Positions 7,364 to 15,628 of a stretch of DNA of 64,000 nt are shown one piece after another (within the stretch, counting starts at the first letter, position 1; every line of letters starts with the position of its first letter). Below the pieces are notes generated by a model. It was not told the DNA's origin and did not search any database. It saw only the letters and a list, made by a program, of their open reading frames with translations. Source of the stretch: Methylobacterium oryzihabitans. Its GTDB lineage: Bacteria; Pseudomonadota; Alphaproteobacteria; Rhizobiales; Beijerinckiaceae. The DNA is taken from the NCBI RefSeq assembly GCF_004004555.2, contig NZ_SACP01000029.1, forward strand, positions 1-64,000, in the 5' to 3' direction. Position numbers and translations under genes: made by a program.

Positions 7364-8068
7364 TCAGGAGAGGGCGTAGGGCGCCGGGGCGAGGCCGGCA
7401 TGGAGCCAGCGCCCGAGGGTCACGACGTCGTGGACCGGCAGCCGGAAGGCGGCGGCGAGGTCGCGGGCGAAGGGCGGCAGGTTGGTGCATTCGAGCACGA
7501 TCGCGCCGATTCCCGGATGCCCGGCGAGCAGGCTTCGCGCCGCCTCCGCCGCCTCGGCGGCGAGCGCCGGCCGGTCGTAGGCCGCCCCGCCCTCGATCAG
7601 GGCGCGGAACGCCCCGTCGGCCGAAAGCCCGACCCGCGGCGTGGCGGGATCGGCGCCGCACTCCGAGAAGTGCCGGTCGGTGAGGGCGGTCGCGTCGTAG
7701 GTGACGACGCCCGCCCGCCGCCCCGCCGGCAGGCAGCGTTCGACGAGGGGAAGCAGGAGCAGGCTCGATGTCGCGACCGGCACCGGCAGCCGCGCCGCCA
7801 GCGCGCGCTGGTGCCGGGCCAGGAACCCGCACGAGGTCGTGAGCCCGACCGCGCCCTCGCGGGCGAGCGCCGCCCCCGCCGCCACGAAGGCGTCGAGGAG
7901 GCCGTCGTCCCCGTCCACCACCCGGCGGGCGGTGGCGCCGGCGACCGTGCGGAACCGGACCGGGAACGGCCAGGTCGCCGGATGCCCGACATCCCCCGGC
8001 GGGCGCGGGAAGGCGGTGTCGAGCATCAGGATGCCGAGGGGCGGGGCAGGGGGTGGAGCTTCGGGCAT
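7364..8068 (-). CDS. Aspartate/glutamate racemase family protein
   Basis: 234 residues with the paired-cysteine pattern of Asp/Glu/hydantoin racemases and maleate isomerases: LTTSCGFL in the middle and LECTNLPP in the C-terminal half, each Cys expected to act as an acid/base on opposite faces of the substrate. PLGILMLDTAFPRPPGDVGHP at the start resembles the substrate-binding loop. It lies inside an amino-acid ABC operon between the binding protein (17 bp) and permease (34 bp), so it probably epimerises or isomerises the imported compound (inference). The start could alternatively be the internal ATG at 8029. Exact substrate cannot be read from sequence. Confidence 0.82.
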   Translation of the reverse strand: MPEAPPPAPPLGILMLDTAFPRPPGDVGHPATWPFPVRFRTVAGATARRVVDGDDGLLDAFVAAGAALAREGAVGLTTSCGFLARHQRALAARLPVPVATSSLLLLPLVERCLPAGRRAGVVTYDATALTDRHFSECGADPATPRVGLSADGAFRALIEGGAAYDRPALAAEAAEAARSLLAGHPGIGAIVLECTNLPPFARDLAAAFRLPVHDVVTLGRWLHAGLAPAPYALS

Positions 8069-8085
8069 GGCCGCGGGCCGGCGGA

Positions 8086-8928
8086 TCAGAAGCTGATCTC
8101 GGGCGGGATGTCCTGCGGCTGGATGCCGACGAGTTCGAGGCTGCCGGTGATCCACGACCGCATCGCGCCGAGGGCGCGGTTGTATTCGAGCCAGTTGTCG
8201 ACGTAGGTGCGGAAGCGCTGGTCGGGATCCACCCGGACCCCGGCGCAGGTCGGCTGCGCGCTCAGCGGCGTCGGCACGACGATCCTTCCGAGCCGCGGGT
8301 TCTTCTTCACCGTGACGAGGGACAGCATCGCCACCTGGATCACGCAATCGGCCCGGCCGGACTGGAGCGACAGCGTCGCTTCGTCGGGGGTCTTGAGGGC
8401 GATCAGGGTGGCGTTGGGCAGGATGCGGCGGGCGAACAGGTCGTGGGTCGAGCCGATGTCGACCGCGACCCGCACCTCCGGCTTGTTGAGGTCGGCCCAG
8501 CTCTTCGGGTCGAACCCCGCTTTGGCGATGATCGTGAAGGTGTTGTTCATGATCGGCCGGGTGAACTCGACCACCAGCGCCCGCGACGGGGTCGGGCTGA
8601 GGCCGAACATCACGTCGATCTTGTTGGCCTGGAGGTCGAGGACCGCGTTGCCCCAGGTCGTCTCCAGGATCTCGACCTCGGCCTCCATCGACTTGGCGAG
8701 GTCCTGGGCCATGCTGATGCAGAAGCCCGACCACGCCCCGGTGACGATGTCCTTGCGGTAGTACGGCTCGGTGCCGACGATGCCGGCGATGCGCAGGACC
8801 TTGGTGCGGCGCACCCGGGCGAAGGTGCCCTCGGCCGGCGGCGTCTGGGCCCGGGCGGCGGACACCGCCAGACCGGCCCCGAGGGACCCGAGGCCGACGA
8901 GGCCCGCCATCTCTCTGCGCGACACCAT
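8086..8928 (-). CDS. Periplasmic amino-acid-type substrate-binding protein (family 3), Tat signal
   Basis: 280 residues. The N terminus SRREMAGLVGLGSLGAGLA carries a twin-arginine-type motif followed by a hydrophobic stretch ending AARAQT, suggesting Tat export. The mature part has the family-3 solute-binding features: VLRIAGIVGTEPYYRKD at the start, then VMFGLSPTPSRALVVEFTRP and ALKTPDEATLSLQSGRADC. It is the first gene of a four-gene operon (binding protein, racemase, permease, ATPase) and should bind a small amino acid or related acid for that transporter. Start chosen at ATG 8928 with GGGAAGC upstream. Confidence 0.9.
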   Translation of the reverse strand: MVSRREMAGLVGLGSLGAGLAVSAARAQTPPAEGTFARVRRTKVLRIAGIVGTEPYYRKDIVTGAWSGFCISMAQDLAKSMEAEVEILETTWGNAVLDLQANKIDVMFGLSPTPSRALVVEFTRPIMNNTFTIIAKAGFDPKSWADLNKPEVRVAVDIGSTHDLFARRILPNATLIALKTPDEATLSLQSGRADCVIQVAMLSLVTVKKNPRLGRIVVPTPLSAQPTCAGVRVDPDQRFRTYVDNWLEYNRALGAMRSWITGSLELVGIQPQDIPPEISF

Positions 8929-9088
8929 GCTTCCCGTCCCCCTGCGGCGCGGGCGCGGCGGCCCGGCGGATGCGTCCGTCCTTGGCACGCCCGCGTCGCA
9001 AGTTCGAGGCCGGCAACGCTCCCGGCGGCGTCCCGCGTCCGGCCGTGGCCGCGGCGCTACGGCGGGCGGCGCCTCCCGCGGGGCGGCA

Positions 9089-9895
9089 CTATTGCGAGGC
9101 GCCGCCGCGTCCCTGGTCGGCCAGGGTGAAGCCCTGCGCCTCGAAGAACGGCCGGCCGGCCGGGCCCTTGAGGAAGTCGAGGAAGCGCGCCGCGACGGCG
9201 CCCCGGGCTTCGGCGGTGACGGCGAACGGATAGACCACCGGCGGGTGGCTGCCGGCCGGGAACACGCCCACCACCTTCACGCCCGGATCGGCTCTCGCGT
9301 CGCTCTCGTAGACCACGCCGAGCGGCGCCTCGCCGCGCGAGACCAGGGCGAGCGCGGCCCGGACGTTGTCGGCCTGGGCGAGCCGTGGCCGCAGCCCGCC
9401 CCACAGGCCGAGCGTCTCGAACGCCGCCTTGGCGTACTTGCCGATCGGCACCGAATTGACCTCGCCGGTGGCGAGCCGCCCGTCCGCGCCGAGCGCCCGG
9501 GCGAACCACTCGGGCGTGAACGCCGCCTCGCCCGGCTGCGCGTCCTTCGGCGCCACCACGACGAGGCGGTTGGCGAGCAGGTTCACCCGCGTCTCCGGCC
9601 GGATCAGCCTGCGGGCGGCGAGGTAGTCCATCCATTCGAGGTCGGCCGAGGCGAACAGGTCGGCGGGCGCGCCCTGCTCGATCTGGCGGGCGAGGGCCGA
9701 GGAGGCGGCGTAGCTCGCCTTGACCTCGATGCCGGTCTGGACGGTGAAGGCCCTGGCGGCGTCGTCGAGGGCGTTCTTCAGGCTCGCCGCCGCGAACACC
9801 GTGGTGGTCTCGGCCGCCCGGGCGGAGGGGGCCAGGGAGGACGGGAGCAGGGCGAGCAGAGCGGCGGCGAGGAGATGGCGGCGCAGGATTCTCAT
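9089..9895 (-). CDS. modA: Molybdate ABC transporter substrate-binding protein (ModA-like)
   Basis: 268 residues with a signal peptide (residues 1-27, ending SARA-AE). The mature N terminus TTVFAAASLKNALDDAARAF is the classic ModA start, followed by YAASSALARQIEQGAPADLFASAD, which forms the oxyanion site, and LGVVYESDA plus a YPFAV motif near the C terminus. It should bind molybdate or tungstate in the periplasm. No modB or modC is in the window, so it either serves a transporter elsewhere or is an orphan. It lies 80 bp after a sulfonate-type binding protein in the same direction, and near a molybdopterin enzyme gene, though that link is only positional. Confidence 0.9.
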   Translation of the reverse strand: MRILRRHLLAAALLALLPSSLAPSARAAETTTVFAAASLKNALDDAARAFTVQTGIEVKASYAASSALARQIEQGAPADLFASADLEWMDYLAARRLIRPETRVNLLANRLVVVAPKDAQPGEAAFTPEWFARALGADGRLATGEVNSVPIGKYAKAAFETLGLWGGLRPRLAQADNVRAALALVSRGEAPLGVVYESDARADPGVKVVGVFPAGSHPPVVYPFAVTAEARGAVAARFLDFLKGPAGRPFFEAQGFTLADQGRGGASQ

Positions 9896-9975
9896 GCGGA
9901 GGGCCTCCCGAAGGGGCGCGTTCCCGCCCCGGCCCGACCGATATAGCCGCGGGGGCGCCGCGGCCGAGACCCCGC

Positions 9976-10953
9976 TCAGGAGCCGGGGCGCAGCACCGCG
10001 TCGGCGACGGTGATCGGCTTCGGCAGCAGGCCGAGGCGCAGGAAGGCGTCGGCGACGCGCTGCTGGTCGGCGATGGCGGCCGCGTCGAGGGGGGCGACGC
10101 CGAAGGTCTGCCGGCGCAGGGCGAGCGTGAGGACCGGCGCCGGGATGCCGACCGCCGGCGCCAGTTCCGCCGCCACGGCGTCGGTGCTGGCGCGCGCCCA
10201 GGCGTCGATCTCGGCGATCGCCGCCAGGGCGGCGTCGAGGGCCGGCCGTTTGGCCTGCACGAAGCTCCGGCTCGACAGGTAGAACTGGCGGTTCGGCACC
10301 AGCCCCTCGCCGGTCGCGAGGGTGCGCGCGCCGGTGGTGCGCTCGGCCGACGCGAGGAACGGGTCCCAGATCGCCCAGGCGTCGACGGCGCCGCGGGCGA
10401 AGGCGGCGCCGGCATCGGCCGGGGCCAGGAAGGCGAGCGTCACCGCGTCGTAGGGCAGGCCGGCCTGCTCCAGCGCCCGCACCACGAGGTAGTGGGTGTT
10501 CGAGCCCTTGTTGAGGGCGAGGGTGCGGCCGCGCAGGTCGGCGAGGCTGCGGATCGGGCTGTCGCGGCCGACCAGGATCGCCTCGCCGAGGGGGGCCGCC
10601 GGCTCGGCCGCGACGTAGACGAGGTTCGGGTTGACCGCCTGGGCGAAGATCGGCGGCGCCTCGCCGGTGGAGCCGAGATCGATCGCCCCGGCGTTGAGCG
10701 CCTCGAGCAGCGGCGGGCCGGACGGGAACTCGGCCCAGGTCACCCGGTAGCCGAGCGGCTTGAGCCGCTGCTCCAGCAGGCCCTTGCCCTTGAGCAGCAC
10801 CAGGGTGCCGTATTTCTGGTAGCCGATGCGGATCACCCTGTCGTCGGCCCGGGCCAGCAGCGTGGTGAGGACGAGGAGCGCGAGCGCCGCGAGGGCGGTC
10901 CGGGCGGCGTCGGCGAAGCGGGGCCGCGCGACGGCGCGGGCGAGGGCGGGCAT
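9976..10953 (-). CDS. Aliphatic sulfonate-type ABC substrate-binding protein (SsuA/TauA-like)
   Basis: 325 residues, signal peptide to about residue 32 (LLARADD). The mature sequence IRIGYQKYGTLVLLKGKGLLE, then WAEFPSGPPLLEALNAGAID and TGEAPPIFAQA, matches the SsuA/NMT1-like class that binds sulfonates, taurine or nitrate. A run GSNTHYLVVRALEQAGL belongs to the same fold. A good ribosome binding site (AAGGAGATCCCGAA) supports ATG 10953. No permease or ATPase genes are adjacent; it is followed by a ModA-like binding protein. The ligand is most likely an alkanesulfonate, but this is not certain from sequence. Confidence 0.88.
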   Translation of the reverse strand: MPALARAVARPRFADAARTALAALALLVLTTLLARADDRVIRIGYQKYGTLVLLKGKGLLEQRLKPLGYRVTWAEFPSGPPLLEALNAGAIDLGSTGEAPPIFAQAVNPNLVYVAAEPAAPLGEAILVGRDSPIRSLADLRGRTLALNKGSNTHYLVVRALEQAGLPYDAVTLAFLAPADAGAAFARGAVDAWAIWDPFLASAERTTGARTLATGEGLVPNRQFYLSSRSFVQAKRPALDAALAAIAEIDAWARASTDAVAAELAPAVGIPAPVLTLALRRQTFGVAPLDAAAIADQQRVADAFLRLGLLPKPITVADAVLRPGS

Positions 10954-11264
10954 TTCGGGATCTCCTTGGGGGCTGGCTCGTCGTGAAGGACGGCCACAAG
11001 TATTCGAGCCGTCCAGGGTCGGGCGGTCAAGAAAACCGGTTGTCAAAGACAGGCCGCTTCGGAGGACGGACCGGTGGTTCCGGCGGCGCGCCGGAGAAGG
11101 GTCTGCCCGGGCGGGGGCAGCGCCGCGGGGAGGCTGCGACAGGGCGCGGGCCTGCCGGCACCGGGTGCCGCCCGCCGGGGCGTGAACGCCGTGGTGAACA
11201 TCCGGCGCCGCCCGCGGGTTGTGTCGGACCACGGGGATACCACCGACCGAGGATACCACCGACG
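10954..11264. other. Divergent intergenic region (311 bp)
   Basis: Lies between the sulfonate-binding protein gene (leftward) and a small secreted-protein gene (rightward). On the minus strand a TTGACC element near 11030 with possible -10 TCGAAT at 17 bp spacing could serve the leftward genes, but the match is weak. The right end holds a 12-bp direct repeat directly before the rightward start codon. No gene is supported. Confidence 0.4.
11236..11263. repeat. 12-bp direct repeat just upstream of a start codon
   Basis: GATACCACCGAC occurs at 11236-11247 and again at 11252-11263, centre-to-centre 16 bp, one base before ATG 11265. The only ribosome-binding-like stretch (GAGGAT) lies within the second copy, so a protein or antisense RNA bound here could affect translation; this is speculation from position. 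Confidence 0.6.
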
Positions 11265-11561
11265 ATGAGATCCGGGATCATTCTGGCCGCCGCGTTCGGC
11301 CTGTCGCTGGCCGGCGCCGCCACGGCCCAGACCGCCGGGGGCCTTCCGCCGAGCGACGCGCTCGGAGCGCCGGGTCCCGGCACCGGCGGCACCCGGACGG
11401 GCGATCGCGGGCGCCCCCCGCCGGTCAACGTGCCCGGGGGCGCCAACCCGAGCAATTCGAGCGTCCCCGGCACGACGCCGGGCGTGTGGATCGGCGGCTC
11501 GCCGACCGGCGGACCGCCCGGCACCGGCGGCACGGCCGGCGGCGCCGGGCTCGACAACTGA
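11265..11561 (+). CDS. Small secreted Gly/Pro-rich protein
   Basis: 98 residues. A clear Sec signal peptide (MRSGIILAAAFGLSLAGAATAQ, cut about here) is followed by a low-complexity mature part rich in Gly, Pro, Thr and Ser, with no cysteines and few charged residues (GGTRTGDRGRPPP, PTGGPPGTGGTAGG). It is likely disordered in the periplasm or outside the cell. Function unknown; similar small exported proteins are common in methylobacteria. The next feature, a dispersed hairpin repeat, begins 2 bp after the stop codon. Confidence 0.7.
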   Translation: MRSGIILAAAFGLSLAGAATAQTAGGLPPSDALGAPGPGTGGTRTGDRGRPPPVNVPGGANPSNSSVPGTTPGVWIGGSPTGGPPGTGGTAGGAGLDN

Positions 11562-11563
11562 TT

Positions 11564-11661
11564 CGATTTTCGATCGATCGCTTCGCGATGCGAAAATCGG
11601 CTTCGCTCAGGCGCCGCGCGGGCTGACGAGACGGCTTCGGAACCGATCGTCCCGAAACCGT
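11564..11661 (+). repeat. Dispersed hairpin repeat, copy 2
   Basis: Outer arms CGATTTTCG (11564-11572) and CGAAAATCG (11591-11599). Compared with copy 1 the arm sequences differ but still pair, and the inner hairpin is missing. The conserved tail CTCAGGCGCCGCGCGGGCTG ends at 11625. A second hairpin, ACGGCTTCGG (11631-11640) with CCGAAACCGT (11652-11661), follows. The copy starts 2 bp after the stop codon of a small secreted-protein gene, so it would lie in its 3' untranslated region. Confidence 0.8.
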
Positions 11662-11851
11662 ACGATTCCAGCAGACCAGGGCGCCGACGCATCGGGCCGT
11701 CGAGCCATCTCGATTGTCCGAGACCGGGCCGGAGGCCCGGCGAACATTCGGGAACGGAGGCGGTCGCTGCCAGCGACCGTGCGTAGGACCTGCGGCGGCG
11801 GCCGCGGCCCGCTTCCGCGCCCGCCTGCGTCCCGTCCGGGAGGGTTGCGCC

Positions 11852-14153
11852 ATGACGCACGACATCACGACGCCCGACACCGGTCCGGCCGACCGCGCCT
11901 CCGCCGTCCTCGGCCGGCCGCATCCGCGGCTGGACGGGCCCGCGAAGGTGACGGGCCGGGCGGTCTACGCCTCCGACGCCGCGCTGCCGGACCTCGCCCA
12001 CGCCGCGCTCGTCACCGCGGCGATTCCCCGCGGCCGCGTCGCCGGCTTCGACCTCGACGCCGCCCGGGCGATGCCGGGCGTGCTCGCGATCCTCACCCAC
12101 CGCGACCTCGCCGGCGCCGTCCGCCCGGTGAAGCACCTGATGGAGGGCGGCTGGGCCAACAGCTCGCACCGGCCGCTCGACTCCGACGCGGTGGCGTATT
12201 CCGGCCAGATCGTCGCCCTGGTGGTGGCCGACACCCGCGAGACGGCGGCGGCCGCCGCGGCCCGGGTCGGCGTCGCCTACGCGGCCGCGCCGTTCGCCGC
12301 CGCCCTCGACGATCCCGGGGCCGAGACGGTGCGGCTCGCCGACCTCAAGCCGGCGCACCGCGACCCGCGCCGGGGCGAGGCTGGGGCGGCCTTCGCGGCG
12401 GCCCCGGTGCGGGTCTCGGGCCGCTACGAGACCCCGGTGCAGCACCACAACCCGATCGAGCTGTTCACGACGCTGTGCGCCTGGGACGGCGACCGCCTCA
12501 CCGTGCACGAGCCGACCCGCCACGTCGGCGCCCTGCGCCACGGGCTCGCGGCGCAGCTCGGCCTCGACCCGGCGCGGGTGCGGGTGCGGGTGGTGTGCGG
12601 GCCGATCGGCGGGCATTTCGGGGCGCGGCTGGCGCTGTCGCAGCACACCGCGCTCGTGGCGCTCGCGGCGCGCCGGCTCGGCCGGCCGGTCTCCCTGGTG
12701 CCGAGCCGCCGGCAGTGCTTCACCATCGCCAATCACCGGCCGGAGACCCGGCACGACCTGCGCCTTGGCGCCGACCGGGACGGGCGCTTCACCGCCCTGG
12801 TGCACGAGGCGGCGATGGGCGCCTCGCGCTTCGACGCCTTCGCGATGGAGGGCACCGACGTCACCGCGAGCCTCTACGCCTGCCCGGCGATCGCCACCGC
12901 GGAGCGGGCGGTGCGCCTCGACCGCAACACGCCGGGGCCGATGCGGGCGCCGCCGGAGGTGCCCTACCTGTTCGCCCTGGAGAGCGCCGTCGACGAGATG
13001 GCCTGGGCGCTCGGCCTCGACCCGATCGAGCTGCGCCGGCGCAACGACACCGCCGCCGACCCGGTGACCGGCAGGCCGTTCACCACCCGGCCGCTGCTGC
13101 GCTGCTTCGAGGCCGGGGCCGCGGCGTTCGGCTGGTCGCGCCGGGAGGCGCGGGTCGGGGCGATGCGCGCGGGCGACTGGCGGGTCGGGTTCGGCTGCGC
13201 CAGCTCTGCCCGGCCGGTGAAGATCGCCCCGGCGAGCCTGCGCGTCGCCCTGACGCCGGAGGGCGGCGCCCGGATCGAGACCGCGCATCACGAGATCGGC
13301 AACGGCATCACGACCCTGCTCGCCATGGCGGCGTCCGAGTGGCTCGGGGTGCCGGTCGGGACGGTCTCGGTCGTGCTCGGCGACACCGACCTGCCGCCCG
13401 CCGGCCTGTCGGGCGGCTCGTCGACCACCACCAGCCTGATGCACACCCTGGAGCGCGGCTGCGCCACCCTGCGCGCCCGCCTCGCCGCCCGGGCGGTGGC
13501 GCCGGGCGGCGCGCTGGCGGGGGCCGATCCGGCGCGCCTGATCCTGGCGGACGGCGTCGCCGCGGCCCCTGACGGCCGCCGGGCGGACCTCGCCGCCCTG
13601 GTCCAGGGGCTCGCTCCGGGTTCGGCCGGGACCGTCGCGGTGTTCGTGCCGGAGGGCAGCGGGCCGGACGCCTGGGAGCGCACCCGCACGGGCCGCCTCG
13701 CCCTCGGACAGACCGAGGGGGCGCTTGCCTGGGCGTTCGGGGCGCAGTTCGCCGAGGTGCACGTCCACGCGCTGACCGGGGAGATCCGAGTGCCGCGGCT
13801 GCTCGGCGCCTTCGCGGCCGGGCGGGTGCTGAACCCGCTCGCCGCCCGCAGCCAGCTCACCGGCGGCATGGTGTGGGGCCTCGGCTCGGCGCTCCTGGAG
13901 GAGACGCAGGTCGACCGCGGCCACTACCGCAATCCCGACCTCGCCGAGTACCTCGTGGCGAGCGCCGCCGACGCCCCCCGGGTCGAGGCGGTGCTGGTGC
14001 CGGACGAGGACGAACGGGTGAATCCCCCTCGGCCTCAAGGGCCTGGGCGAACTCGGGATCATCGGGGTCAACGCGGCGATCGCCAACGCGGTCTTCCACG
14101 CCACCGGGCGCCGGGAGCGGCGGTTGCCGATCCGGGTCGAGGCGATGCTGTAG
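11852..14153 (+). pseudogene. Xanthine dehydrogenase family molybdopterin-binding subunit, frameshifted near the 3' end
   Basis: From ATG 11852 (after GGGAGGGTTGCGCC) the frame codes for about 725 residues of a molybdenum hydroxylase large subunit: the small hammerhead domain with PRLDGPAKVTGRAVYASDA, then QHHNPIELF, GPIGGHFGAR, the substrate channel region, and TAHHEIGNGITTLLA. At a run of five C (14024-14028) the frame breaks: the right continuation NPLGLKGLGELGIIGVNAA, ending at TAG 14151-14153, is in another frame. Removing one C restores a 766-residue protein of normal length. The downstream part carries the Glu of the KGLGELG motif, the expected catalytic base, so the broken product should be inactive. 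Unspliced, the shifted frame runs into the tRNA-Asn gene. No 2Fe-2S or FAD subunit gene is next to it. It could be a sequencing error. Confidence 0.85.
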
Positions 14154-14164
14154 CGATGGCGGGA

Positions 14165-14240
14165 TGGCTCCCCGAGCAGGACTCGAACCTGCGACAAGGC
14201 GATTAACAGTCGCCTGCTCTACCAACTGAGCTATCGGGGA
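14165..14240 (-). tRNA. tRNA-Asn (GTT)
   Basis: Reading the minus strand, acceptor TCCCCGA pairs with TCGGGGA, the D arm is GCTCAGTTGGTAGAGC, the anticodon loop CTGTTAA has anticodon GTT, and the T arm GCAGGTTCGAGTCCTGC is canonical. The 3' CCA is encoded (14165-14167). Length 76 nt. Confidence 0.97.
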
Positions 14241-14251
14241 TCGCGGGACGG

Positions 14252-14280
14252 TGCATAGCCGGCACCGCCCGGCGGCGCAA
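14252..14280 (-). promoter_or_regulatory. Sigma-70-type promoter for tRNA-Asn
   Basis: On the minus strand TTGCGC (14280-14275), a 17-bp spacer and TATGCA (14257-14252). The -10 ends 11 bp before the tRNA 5' end, a suitable leader length. Match quality is moderate, spacing is ideal. Confidence 0.6.
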
Positions 14281-14474
14281 GCCCCGGACGCGGAGGGCGG
14301 GCGGATTTCGGGCGAGCGCCGCCGGAGAGCCGGATTTCGCATCAGGGCAGTTGCGGAGCCGGAGCCGGCTCTGTAAGACAGCCTCGTTCCCGGGTCGGCC
14401 GCCCGATCCGGGCGGTCGCCGCGCCGCCTTCCGAAGGCCGCACGCGACCGGAGCCGGGACCGAACCGGCCGGAT

Positions 14475-14548
14475 GGCCTCGTGGCGGAGTGGTTACGCAG
14501 AGGACTGCAAATCCTTGCACCCCGGTTCGATTCCGGGCGAGGCCTCCA
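14475..14548 (+). tRNA. tRNA-Cys (GCA)
   Basis: Acceptor GGCCTCG pairs with CGAGGCC; the D arm is GGCGGAGTGGTTACGC, the anticodon arm AGGACTGCAAATCCT has anticodon GCA, the T arm CCCGGTTCGATTCCGGG is canonical, discriminator T, and CCA is encoded at 14546-14548. Length 74 nt. A weak possible promoter (TTGCGG 14351-14356, 17 bp, TAAGAC 14374-14379) lies about 95 bp upstream. Confidence 0.97.
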
Positions 14549-14706
14549 AAACGAGTTTCAAATCGGACATCGCCGGAATCGCAGCCGGATCGCGGTTCGT
14601 CCCGGTCCCCCGCGGGCCCGGTACGGCATTCTTGCCTTTTGTCCGGCGATTGACCAAAACCGCCACGCCCGGCGGCACGGCCGCCCCCGATTGTCAGGGA
14701 CCGTCA

Positions 14707-15363
14707 ATGCTCGACTACGCGCAAGCGCGCCGCCTCATGGTCGATTGCCAGCTGCGAACCTTTGACGTGACCGACATCCCGGTGCTCGACGCCTTCGACG
14801 CGATCCCGCGCGAGCGGTTCGTGCCCGCGGACCGCGAGATGTTCGCCTATATCGACCAGCCGGTGGCGCTGGGCAGCGAGGACGGCGAGATCCGCTACGC
14901 CCCGGCCCCGATGGTGCTGGCGCGCCTGCTCCAGGCCCTCGTCGTCAAGCCGGGCGCCCGCGCCCTCGACGTCGCCACCGGCCTCGGCTACGGCGCCGCG
15001 CTGCTGCACCGCCTCGGCGCCGAGGTCACGGCGCTCGAATCGCTGCCCGGGCTGGCCGCCGCCGCGGCGGAGCGCCTTGCCCCCCTCGGGGTCGCGGTTG
15101 AGACCGGCCCGATCGAGGCCGGCGCGCCCAAGCGGGCGCCGTTCGACCTCATCCTGATCGAGGGCCGGGTGGCGACGCGGCCGCAGACGCTCCTCGACCA
15201 GCTCACCGACGGCGGCCGGCTCGCCTGCGTGCAGGGCGAGGGCCGCACCGCCAAGGCCACCCTGTGGGTGCGCGCCGGCGACGCCTTCGGGTCGCGTCCG
15301 CTCTTCGACGCCGCCCTGCCGCCCTTGCGCGCCTTCGCGGCCGAAGCCGGCTTCGCGTTCTAG
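14707..15363 (+). CDS. pcm: Protein-L-isoaspartate O-methyltransferase family protein
   Basis: 218 residues. The N-terminal MLDYAQARRLMVDCQLRTFDV and IPRERFVP motifs are typical of the alphaproteobacterial PCMT family, and the SAM site reads ALDVATGLGYGAALL (about residues 88-102), with ALES as the acidic strand end. Family enzymes methylate isoaspartyl residues for repair, but this branch often lacks residues of the classic enzyme, so activity is inferred. It is followed by a TolC-like channel gene 265 bp downstream, an arrangement common in Rhizobiales. Start ATG 14707 chosen because upstream in-frame codons pass through the tRNA-Cys gene. Confidence 0.88.
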   Translation: MLDYAQARRLMVDCQLRTFDVTDIPVLDAFDAIPRERFVPADREMFAYIDQPVALGSEDGEIRYAPAPMVLARLLQALVVKPGARALDVATGLGYGAALLHRLGAEVTALESLPGLAAAAAERLAPLGVAVETGPIEAGAPKRAPFDLILIEGRVATRPQTLLDQLTDGGRLACVQGEGRTAKATLWVRAGDAFGSRPLFDAALPPLRAFAAEAGFAF

Positions 15364-15628
15364 GAATCACCCCCGCCGCGCAGGGCCGGCCCTGGCCGTC
15401 CGCCGCCTTCGCCGGGGCGGCGGCACGCCGTCCTGCGCCCCGGCGGCAGTGTCGCTTTTATGCGGCACCGGGGGCCAAACTCGGCACCTCCCGGATCCGG
15501 ACGATGTTGCCGGACGGGCCCCTCGGCTAAGGTCGGAATCGAGGTGGGCCGTGCGGCCCGTCGGGTCCTGGCCACGTCGGTCGGCCGACCCCGCGGGCGG
15601 CACTTCAAGCCGCACAGGGTAGACAGGC

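Noticed and set aside
14241..14474. Another copy of the dispersed repeat near 14300 (GCGGATTTCG ... CCGGATTTCGC)
   Set aside because: The two similar segments are direct, not inverted, and the conserved core and tail are missing.
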